Origin: Hsuehochloa calcarea
Taxonomy: Eukaryota > Streptophyta > Magnoliopsida > Poales > Poaceae
Length of the DNA: 64,000 bases
Direction: 5' to 3'
Assembly (NCBI GenBank): GCA_036346395.1
Contig: CM070604.1
Span: 44,419,662-44,483,661 of the forward strand
The notes beneath the pieces are model-generated. The model saw only the letters and a program-made list of their open reading frames with translations, did no database searches and was not told the origin of the DNA. Each line of letters begins with the position of its first letter. The first letter of the stretch is position 1. Position numbers and translations under genes: made by a program. Shown in pieces: positions 13,101-21,084 of the stretch.

Positions 13101-16100
13101 TATTGTGCACTTATCTTCGTCGATTTGTCTTGGTTTTCTTTGATGATATCCTCATATATAGTTCATCCTGGTCCGATCATCTCTGTCATGTTCATACAAT
13201 TTTGAGCTTATTACAGGAACATCATCTTTTCCTCAAACGGTCCAAATATCTCTTTGGTACATCATTGGTCACTTATTTAGGACATGTTATCAGGGGAGAA
13301 GGCGTCGCCATGGATAAACAAAAGGTTGAAGCAATCATTGATTGGCCGATCCCTCGCTCCGCCCGTGCGTTACGAGGTTTCTTAGGCTTGGCTGGCTATT
13401 ACCAGCGTTTTATTAAAGATTATGGTCTCATGACTGCTTCGCTCACCAAACTATTAAAAAAAAGGAGAATTTTAGTTGGACAGAAGCCTCTTCTAGTGCC
13501 TTTGACATGTTGAGGCATACCATATCTTCGGCTTCTGTTCTACAGCTTCTTGATTTTTCTCTCGATTTCATTGTGGAGTGTGATGCGTCTGGATCAGGAA
13601 TTGGGGCTTTTCTACATCAAACACAAGGTCCGATTTCTTTCTTCAGTCGATCGATGGCTCTTCGCCATAAGAATTTGGCAACTATGAACAAGAACTCACT
13701 GGATTGTTTCAAGCAATTCGACATTAGCGACCGTATTTATGGGGCCGTAGGTTTTTGGTTCGAACAGATCACTATAGCCTAAAGTTTTTGATTGATCACC
13801 GATTGGCGACAATACCTCAACATCATTGGGTTAGTAAACTTCTTGGGTTTGATTTTTCGCATGGAATATCGTCCGGGACAACAAAATACGGTGACCGATT
13901 CTCTTTCTAGGAGGGATTCAGATGAATTGTCACTCTTGACGCTCTCTAGACCTCAATTCGCTATTTTCGATGATATCAGATGTGAGATACATGCTTCGTC
14001 TGAGTTACAAACACTCAAGATGCAAATTCTAGTCGACACAGCAGATCCAAATTGGGGTTTCATTGATAATCTCATCACATACAAATGCCAAGTTTATGTT
14101 TTGAGTTCTTCTCCATCATTGCTGGCTATCATCGCAACAGCTCACATGGGTGGACATGAAGGGGTTAAAAAAACTCTTCATCGCTAGCTTCTGTGCCAAT
14201 TTCCATGTGCCACAAGCCCGTCGATTGGTTCAAGAGTTTGTTCAGACCTATCAAAGTTGTTAACGTAATAAGACTAGTCATCTCCACCCAGCCGGATTAT
14301 TACAACCATTGACAGTGCCAATGCACATCTGGGACGATATATTGATGGATTTTATTGAGGGTCTTCCAAAAGTTAATGGTAAATCTGTTATCCTAACCGT
14401 GGTTGATCGCTTTTCTAAATATGTGCATTTTATTTCTCTTGTGCATCTTTACACCACAAGTCCAGTGGCGCGGGTATTCTTTGATGGGGTCGTTCGTTTA
14501 CATGGGATTCCTAGTTCGATCGTGAGCGATCGTGATCCTATTTTAACCTATCATTTCTAGGAAGAACTTTTTGGGTTGACAGGGACTAGTTCGATCGTGG
14601 GCGATCGTGATCCGATTTTTACCGGTCATTTCTAGGAAGAACTTTTTGGGTTGACAGGGACTCGACTTCACAAAAACTCGGCATTTCATCCGCAGTTGGA
14701 TGGGCAAACTGAGGTCGTCAACAAAATTATCACAATGTACTTAAGATGTCTCACGAGAGATCGGCCTCGACAATGGTTACACTGGCTGCCATGGGCTGAA
14801 TATTGTTACAATACTTCTTATTAGTCATCACTCCGGGAAACACCTTTCAAGGTTGTGTATGGATGCAATCCTCCTTCCTTGCGTACTTATGAGCATGGTT
14901 TTGCGCGTGTGGCGGCAGTGGACATCTTCTCCAAGATAGAGATGCCCTCGTTGCAAACATACATGAATGCCTACTTCAAGCGCAGCAAAAGTACAAAAAA
15001 GCGTATGATGTTAATCACCGGGAAGTACATTTTGAAGTTGGTCAATGGGTTTGGTTACAGATTCATCATTGCAAAGCTGCATATCTAGTTGTGCACAATC
15101 AAGGAAAATTAGCACCTAGATATTATGGACCATATCAAGTCAGTAAGAAGATTGGTTCGGTGGCTTATCAGCTTCTTCTTCCAGCAAAAGCAAAACTTTA
15201 TGACGTATTTCATGTTAGTCTTCTCAAACCCTTTATGGGTACCCCTCCTAGTGCTCCACCACCTCTACCCAATACGTATCATGGCAGAGTTGATCACCTT
15301 CCTGATAAGGTTGTTCGTGCTCGCAAAGCTCGTGGAAAATGGCAAGTGCTTGTCCAATGGTGTGACCTGTCGGCGGCAGAGGTGTCTTGGGAGGACATGG
15401 ATCATTTCAAGCAGCAATATCCCTTGTTTACGCTCGAGGACGAGCTGTTTCTTGAGGAGGGAAGATATGTCATGTGGACCATTACATATGGAAGGCTTAA
15501 CAGGAGAACGCTAGCCGGCGCACCCTCCACAGCTGACTCGGACTTGACATCATAGTTTCTGGAGATGTTGGATTAGCTACAATATTCGTATTCGTATGTA
15601 ATTTCTGTTTCTAGTCGCCGTATCAGAGGACTCTTATTTAGTTTGTTTTCCATCTTTTGATTTCGTATTGTATTCTAAGATCTCTATTCAAAGAGAGTTA
15701 CAATATGTTTTACAATTAAGAAAAGATCTATAATCTCAACTCGTGCTTCCAGTCTTCTCATCTGTTTCGACGCCCGACCCTTGCGTCTACTTCCTGTATC
15801 TTGCCGCCGCAGCCACGGAACTATCCGGCCCTGATCGGAGCACTGAACCACGTCCATCCATCAACCACGGTTACAACCTGCGCTCTGGAAGCCGAGTTCG
15901 CGACAGGACCAGCGGAGACTTGGTCTGTGAAGTGTTTGCATATAATGCGTAGCCTTGAAAGAGGAGTGAAATGGTTCATATTTACCAACCCATTAGCAAT
16001 AACAAGCACTTTTAAAAAATTACATTTTCGTTTCCAGCGTTGAAGCACTGCTCAAACACTTGATACCATGCATCATTTTCTTACGATCAATGTTCTTCAG

Positions 16101-16737
16101 AATTTGACAACAGCGCAACTACATCATTTCATAAATTCATTTCCGAAATATCTTTCTGAGACTAGTCAACTACTCATGAGTGATCAGCAGGCCTTGATGA
16201 ATCCTCAAGTGTTGCAGAACTACTATGCTCAGCTGTATGGGCTGGCATCGCCTACAGCACCACCACCTTACCATCAGTACCTAGGATACATGCCGACTCT
16301 GACTCCGACTCCGAGGGCAGTACCCCCGCCGGCACAGCAAGCCGCAGGGCAGCCGTTCGCCCAGCATCCGACGGCGCAGATTCAGGGTTCCTTTGTACCC
16401 GTGCCTTCTCTTCAGCGCGACTTCAGGCTCCAGCTGCCCCCTCATGCAATGCCAGTTCTGCCTCCCAACGCAACCGGTATGTTTGCTCGCAATTAAGCTT
16501 TGTTTTGGATTGTTTCACATGCGCATTTGCACAAACACAGTTTATTTCACGCGAATATCTTGACGCAGATCCCACAGTTCATACAGTAACCTATTTTTCT
16601 TTTCCATAGAGTGGTAAGTTTTCCAGGATAACTGATATTTTGGTACTGATGAAATGTCGCATGCAGATTTGCAATCAGCTGACCGGACTGCCTCTGCGGC
16701 TGGAGCAACAAACGCAAACAACATTCCGGGTGCCTGA
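1195..16737 (+). CDS. single-RRM RNA-binding protein (plant ARP1 / RBM24-38-like), 6 exons, 291 aa
   Basis: Exons are 1195-1425, 1534-1657, 3282-3411, 4280-4313, 16191-16476 and 16667-16737. All introns are GT-AG, the phases agree at every junction, and the total is 876 nt with a TGA stop. Residues about 33-105 form one RNA recognition motif: RNP2 is VFVGGL (34-39) and RNP1 is KGYGFVTF (73-80). Intron 1 falls inside RNP1, between F77 and V78. The motif is followed by GRRANCNIASLG, typical of a plant family of nuclear or cytoplasmic RNA-binding proteins that includes Arabidopsis ARP1. The rest is Pro/Tyr/Gln-rich (GCWYPPDYQYQQ, NPQVLQNYYAQLYG) and ends NANNIPGA. The start ATG is chosen over the adjacent GTG. 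Exons 4 and 5 are separated by an 11,877-bp intron full of transposons. The last two exons are called from splice phase and from family-like sequence; a transcript is needed to prove they are still joined. Confidence 0.85.
1658..3281 (+). other. intron 2 of the RRM gene (1.6 kb)
   Basis: No coding region or transposon end was recognised here. It contains a short (GA)n run near 2896-2910 and ends in a (TC)n-rich polypyrimidine tract before the acceptor at 3280-3281. Introns 1 (1426-1533) and 3 (3412-4279) are likewise without recognisable content. Confidence 0.6.
4912..6989. mobile_element. non-autonomous PIF/Harbinger element with captured gene pieces (Pack-type)
   Basis: Perfect 15-bp terminal inverted repeats (GGCCCTGTTTGGTAT at 4912 and its complement ending 6989) are flanked by the 3-bp duplication TAA (4909-4911 and 6990-6992). 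Both are hallmarks of PIF/Harbinger or Tourist-like elements. At 2078 bp it has no transposase. Inside are a GC-rich, exon-like stretch (about 5160-5631) ending in a good donor (AAG/GTAAGC) and exon pieces of a pentatricopeptide repeat gene (about 6132-6503). Confidence 0.8.
6132..6503 (+). pseudogene. captured PPR-protein exon fragments
   Basis: One piece reads EASLLFNIMKEDGIRPGK between an AG acceptor (6130-6131) and a GT donor. A second, after an AG at about 6309-6311, reads FNHLISAFLKEGQIDEAQ followed by RIFNQMKEIGVGAD. Both fit the 35-residue pentatricopeptide repeat consensus of organellar RNA-binding proteins. The retained splice sites suggest capture from genomic DNA, not from cDNA. 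The fragment holds only one or two repeats and is not a functional PPR protein. Confidence 0.6.
7182..7193 (+). other. primer binding site of the Reina-like element
   Basis: TGGTATCAGAGC, complementary to the 3' end of initiator tRNA-Met, lies 3 bp inside the 5' LTR end. Confidence 0.8.
7196..8533 (+). pseudogene. gypsy gag and protease (decayed)
   Basis: The gag reading starts MVGASEIAALTQQIAEL at 7196. Further on, in other frames, come FDGKEDPLDWLNRYE, YHLIGSAQQWYYQLE, RFGPPI and LMELVRTEVELQNPSSLQ, all typical of the plant chromovirus capsid domain. A zinc-knuckle remnant CFNCEEKFSPEHHYK lies near 8128-8175; its last Cys is absent. The protease core ALVDSGFTHNFI (catalytic DSG) is near 8338-8373. 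In-frame stops occur near 7526, 7646, 7772 and 7991. Coding breaks off at GFDIILGV, where the Angela-like element inserted. Confidence 0.75.
8534..10110 (-). repeat. 3' LTR of the Angela-like element, 1577 bp
   Basis: On the minus strand it begins TGTTGGTGATATG and ends CTGTATCCCTTCA. A purine-rich tract (complement of 10111-10125) precedes it. The same family recurs as a solo LTR at 24806-26446, and its last ~310 bp resemble 56554-56865. Small ORFs inside it are not genes. Confidence 0.85.
10126..12348 (-). pseudogene. copia pol: integrase, reverse transcriptase, RNase H (decayed)
   Basis: Read on the minus strand, integrase remnants come first (FITFTDDFSRYDYVYLM, then PNGVSERWNRTLLDMVRSMM, containing the catalytic Glu region). 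RT follows in two blocks: CKWIFKKKINIDGNVHIHKARLVAKGF is split across 11587-11186, and 11084-10704 holds LYVDDILLVGN with the YVDD catalytic motif. RNase H remnants (EAAKEAVWI-like, INELG) lie at about 10500-10250 in shifted frames. Stops separate the blocks. It is the standard copia order with integrase before RT, which confirms the superfamily. Confidence 0.85.
12349..12423 (-). repeat. 75-bp remnant of the Angela-like 5' LTR
   Basis: It matches the first 75 bp (minus strand) of the 1577-bp LTR at 10036-10110, then switches directly to integrase coding at the sequence AAGTACTT. Confidence 0.8.
12424..15467 (+). pseudogene. gypsy pol: RT, RNase H, integrase, chromodomain-like tail (decayed)
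   Basis: After the Angela insert, gypsy coding resumes. RT: YHQVRMHPVDVEKMTF, MPFGLTNASATFQALM and FFDDILIYSS (catalytic DD) at about 12960-13480. RNase H: DFIVECDASGSGIGAFLHQ at about 13560-13640, and the end motif TVTDSLSRR near 13890-13915. Integrase: HMGGHEGVKKTLHR of the HHCC region, then DILMDFIEGLPK, VVDRFSKYVHF and SIVSDRD at about 14140-14560. A 75-bp direct duplication interrupts integrase (14511-14660). The C-terminus has GPYQV, LPAKAKLYDVFHVSLLKPF and a chromodomain-like VLVQWCDLSAAEVSWEDM. Multiple stops and frame changes mean no functional product. Confidence 0.85.
15468..15905 (+). repeat. 3' LTR of the Reina-like element, 438 bp
   Basis: It starts TGTCATGTGG after the polypurine tract and ends GACA. 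The TSD GGACC follows immediately. It matches the two halves of the interrupted 5' LTR with many scattered substitutions, so the insertion is old. Confidence 0.88.
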
Positions 16738-18273
16738 AGGCCAGATTCAGATTCAGATTCAGATTCAGATTCAAAACACCTCCAAACTGACTGCTTCGTG
16801 GACTGAAAAAGAAAATGTGGCCAAAGTGATCCCATCTCGATCGATCTGGTGCGGACGAAGTAATTGATGGTCTGTAACAGTCTCTCAGGATGTTGGCTAT
16901 TAAGAAAACCATAAACATTTTGTTCTTTCATTGTTTCCCATTCATTTTTGGGTTTTTGGCAACGTGCATGTTCCCCAAAGCCAAACTGGATTTCATATCA
17001 GCAACTCAGAAATTCTCCGAGGCAAGTTTCAGATGAATATTAAGCTGCATGGTGCTGCCTGGAAATAACGGCCCGAACTATGAACACGCTTGATGAAATT
17101 GAGCCTACAGGCCACAACAGCAAACAACGGATAGCACCGCCAGAGAGAGCACCGATTCGGCCGCCCGTTCCACCCGCGCCGTGCCGTAAGCACGCAAGCA
17201 AGCGCTGCGTGTCGCGCGAGAGCCGTGGATCTCGAGAGGTTGGCATTTGGCAAGGTGGAAAACCGCGAGTACTGACCGCTCGGCCGGAAGCAGACGCCGC
17301 ACGCGTGGCCCAGGATGTCGCGGAGACCGGCGAGGCAGCGACTTCGCGTTGCAAAATTGCTGAGGCTGAGGTGGTGATGCGTGCCGCTTGGAAGCGTTCC
17401 ACGTGAAACCCAGCGGCTTCCGGCGGCCAACGGGCCGCGCGCGGCTTGGCGACGCGTGGCCGCCGACCGAGAGCGCACGAGTGCCGTCAGTTACAAGCCG
17501 AAGTCGCGCGTTGACAACGAGTGGCTCGGCGACCCGGCGGTGTGTCGGGGGTAAGGGTCATGGGTGCTCATTTTTTTCTACAAAAATACTTTGTATTTAG
17601 TAAATATATTATGTATATATGTTGATAATTATATCAAATACTTCACATTTATACCCAATAGATTTCAGCTCACTCCCACACATCTCTCCAATTTATCTCA
17701 ATTAGTGTGGCTCAACCCACCAAACCAATAGTTTTCAGTCCATTCGAAGACCTCTCCCCCTCAAACCAAGTCATAACGTCTCACTCTATGGCCGTTAGGC
17801 AGCGTTAGCGCATGAGTACATGGGGCAATGCGATTTGGTGTCAAGCAAGAAGACCAAGGCGAGCTTTGGGCTCCAGCTTGTCCTCGGCGGCGACGCGTTG
17901 GATAGAAGGTACGAGCAAGGTAGCAAGCGCTAAGAAAACGGACATCGAGTGGGACTTACCCGGGCCGCTGAGGCTTGCGAGGTAGGCCGCACACGTCGAT
18001 AGCAGCACACGTGTATCCCCATTCCTCGGTCCCAAATCCTAAATTCCGAATTCAATAATTTTTTCTTAATTATTTTGTAATTTATGTAGATTCTTTATGG
18101 TGTTATCTCTAATATGAAAAATTTGTACTTTGTTATTTGCTATTGTGAACCTTTAATTTTTTATTGAACAATATCTTATTAACTTCGAACACACATCTGA
18201 CAAATCCTGGGTCCGCCTCTGCGATGTGGCTGTCGAGCGTGAGACACCAGCCGACATTTTTTCCAGTTAGGAC
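16738..18273 (+). other. 3' UTR of the RRM gene and intergenic DNA
   Basis: The 3' UTR begins with about five copies of ATTCAG (16742-16773). No clear polyadenylation signal could be fixed. The 17040-17560 stretch is GC-rich and 17560-18270 is AT-rich. I see no gene in either, although several GC-driven open frames exist on both strands. Confidence 0.5.
16742..16773 (+). repeat. (ATTCAG)n microsatellite in the RRM gene 3' UTR
   Basis: Five near-perfect hexamer units start 5 bp after the stop codon. A normal splice at 16666/16667 leaves them untranslated. Confidence 0.85.
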
Positions 18274-18480
18274 AGTTGAATAATGGATGTCGTAGTCGAG
18301 TGACAATCAATCCAATCACATGAACATTAAAAGACACAGTGAACACAAGTGTATAGAGGAGGGACAATACCTTTATTCATCTATCTGTCTATTGTACATG
18401 AGGTCCTTATATATAGCCCATAAGGATGAAAGCCCTCTAGGGACAGTTTAGTCATTTGCCCATAACTAGATTTCGTTACA
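18274..18480 (-). repeat. left (3') LTR of the outer copia-like skeleton
   Basis: 207 bp; aligns along its length with 41387-41603. The expected leading TG has become AG. The polypurine complement follows on the right. Confidence 0.55.
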
Positions 18481-18580
18481 CCCCCCTTGGGCAATACACA
18501 ACGATATGCGAATGCCTCATAAAAAACTCCTTCCAACAACCCATTGGGAAAAAAGAAATGGAGAAAAGAGTACATTACAT

Positions 18581-18779
18581 TCGTAAGTTGCATTACACTT
18601 GTTGTCTCACTAAAAACCTTAATGTGAGAAAACTTCAGGAAAACCCACTAAGAAAAAGAGTACAACATTTAATCTTCGGGATCCAATCTTTAAGATTTTG
18701 GAGAATCCTCAGGATTTGATAAAGGTCATGATTCATGGATTTACTCCCATTGGGAAAAAAAAAGAGAAACTATTATATT
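18581..18779. repeat. about 203-bp tandem repeat near the skeleton's 3' end (first copy)
   Basis: The block starting TCGTAAGTTGCATTACACTTG recurs at 20450-20640. Once the solo LTR between them and its TSD are removed, the two copies are adjacent, with a period of about 203 bp. They include the segment (complement GTACTCTTTTTC...TTTTTAATGAG) that I associate with the pol-to-PPT spacer of plant copia elements. Confidence 0.6.
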
Positions 18780-20440
18780 TGTGGATATCATGGGGATATG
18801 CTCCAGATCTTAGGATGATGTGACAATTAGCAATGACGTTTACGGTTTTTCGTTTCACATATTTTCGACAAAGTTCAGTGTTGTCTGGCCAGAATCGGTC
18901 TGACTGCCACCAGTTACAGAAAGTGAGAATTGAGCTGGGCCGAAAATAAAGGGTGTAGGCAAGAGAAGGGATTCTATTGCACTTGGTCCCATAATTTTTG
19001 GAGTCATCAGTCAAAAGTTCTATTAGTTTGAAAATTCCAGTAGGTTTCGGTTTTTCAGAGAGGAAAAATGGCTAAGTCCTAGCTTGCGGTCTGACCAGCC
19101 CATAGGTGGTGGTCTGACCGGTTTCCACTTGGTTCGTCGCCCGTCGTGGCGGAGTTGTTCGGTTGTTAGGTTAAAGTCATGAGTTTCAGGGCATATATGT
19201 TGAATGAAGTATGTTTTGACTAACATGGGTCAAGTTGTGAAGAACTTGTTCCCAAATTCGGTTTACTTGTCTATTGTTGTGCATGTTGCTTGGTGGTCAA
19301 CGACGGTCAACGGCGAGGATGATCGGGACTAGGCTTGGAGAGCTGAGATCCAGAACGATCGACGATGCCGGGTGAGGTCAATGTACTCAAGCGTGGTGCA
19401 AGATGGACAAGTGTGACCTATTAGCTAATCCGAGGCGCAAGATGGTGCAAGGTGTAGCTAGTTAGGTCAAGAGGAGATAAAGATATCGCTTTAAAATACG
19501 TGCGTGTGTGTCCCGTTTGTTTTGGGCCTTAACGGGAGCCCAATAGAATCAAACTTATAGAAGGTCTAAGTCTCCACTATAAATAGGAGAGGGTGGTGGC
19601 TGCACCACCTCTTGGCCTATTTTACAATTCTTATAAACCCTAATTTTCTTAGGGAGAGCTTTTGTGGAGGCTAGGGTTCTTGATGTTTGATGTGATTTTT
19701 GTGCTCTTGGATTGAGCATTGTCCTCCATTGATGGAGTGGCTGTAAGCTCTGATCATATCAATCAATCAAAGGAAAGTTTGATCAATGTTTTGTCTCATT
19801 GCGTTCTTTCTCTCTATTTGATAATTCTAGGTCTTTCTTTGATCCGTGAGTTTTTGATTAGTTTCTTCACGTGATCTAGCTTGCTGTGACGTGTGAGAAT
19901 CTATCTAGGATCATCTTGATCATCAGTCACCCACGAGCAAGAGTTTTGATCTGTTTTCGTTTTGACCCAGTTTTGAACCTTTACTTGATCAAACGGAAAA
20001 GAATCTTGATTCCTCCAAGAATTATCATAATCTTCGATTGGAATAGGTCCCTCATATCATAGAGAAGGTGTGTTCCAAGTTTCATCAAGTTTGGATTAGT
20101 AGATCAAAAGTTTCATCTATTTGCATCTTCGTCATCGGGTTTTTCAATGCATTAGGCCGGCGGTCGACCGCGTGTACCACCGGCCGATCGATCGAAATCG
20201 GTCTGACCGCCCAAGGCCAGTGGTCCGACCGGCAGCGCACTGATGTGTCTTAATCTTTGTTGTTTTTGTCGTTTTGCTTAGGGGTTTATATTGGATTCAA
20301 TATTAGTCTTCCGTTGTACTGATATACTTGATCTTCATAGCTTTCATAGCTACTGGAGTGAAATTGTGTTGAACTCATTATTTGTGAAAAAGTGAGCGTG
20401 CTCCTATTCACCCCCCTCTAGTCGCCTTTTTGGTCCAACA
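18780..20440 (+). mobile_element. solo LTR, Sirevirus-like family A, 1661 bp
   Basis: Starts TGTGGATATCATGG and ends GGTCCAACA, flanked by the perfect duplication ATATT (18775-18779 and 20441-20445). It contains several copies of the palindrome GGTCnGACC. The end CACCCCCCTCTAGTCG is shared with two other LTR families in this window. There is no internal domain, so it is a solo LTR left by LTR-LTR recombination. Confidence 0.88.
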
Positions 20441-20445
20441 ATATT

Positions 20446-21084
20446 ATATTCGTAAGTTGCATTACACTTGTTGGCTTACTAAAGACCTTCATGTGATAAA
20501 ACTCCAAGAAAACTCACCAAGAAAAATAGTACAACATTTAACCTTTAGGATCCAATCTTCAAGATTTTGAATAAATCCTCAGAATTTGATAAGGGTTATG
20601 ATTTAGGGATTTACTCTTCCTGAACTCAGGAACTCTTTAAACCATCATGCACTTGTCTCATTAAAAATATAACACTCCGGCCCAATACGGAGACCAGAAT
20701 GTCACTAAACTACACTACCTTACCAATTTTAAGATCAATTAACAACAGATTACATCAAGCATATCAAAGGTAAAACCCGTCAATGGGTCACATTAACACA
20801 AGCATCACAATATGACAATCTTGGATAAATTATTCTTAGGAAGCATGGCACGATAATAAACTAAGATCAACGCAAAACCAATCAAACCAAGTCTATTGAA
20901 TGAATAACCAACTCCAACATATCATCTATGGCTAAGCAATACTATCATGTCCTAATTATAAATCATCAAGCTATAAAATGAGTTCTCATATCCAATGAAT
21001 CAAGTAATCAAGTGTATGATGTGGATCCAAGTGAGCTAGCCCTTCTCGGCTTGACTAAGATTTTCAAAATCTCAAGTATGATTA
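20446..21084. other. skeleton interior between the two solo LTRs
   Basis: AT-rich and non-coding. It begins with the second copy of the 203-bp repeat (to about 20640). No gene seen in the rest. Confidence 0.5.

Larger units (their letters stand above)
4653..15905 (+). mobile_element. Reina-like Ty3/gypsy LTR retrotransposon nested in intron 4
   Basis: This element is complete from LTR to LTR, flanked by a perfect 5-bp target duplication GGACC (4648-4652 and 15906-15910). The 5' LTR starts 4653 and ends 7178, interrupted by a DNA transposon. The PBS TGGTATCAGAGC (initiator tRNA-Met type) is at 7182, and a polypurine tract (ttgaggagggaaga) precedes the 3' LTR. The order is gag, protease, RT, RNase H, integrase, chromodomain-like tail, which is the Ty3/gypsy order. 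The short LTRs (about 440 bp) and the tail WEDMDHFKQQYP...LEDELFLEEG suggest the Reina chromovirus lineage. It is transcribed in the same direction as the host gene. Every coding part carries stops or frameshifts. Confidence 0.9.

Noticed and set aside
16068..16190. Upstream ATG extension of exon 5 (MHHFLTINVLQN...)
   Set aside because: Exon 4 ends in phase 0 at YQYQQ, and the family-like continuation starts at ALMNPQV after CAG/GCC, so this stretch is intron.
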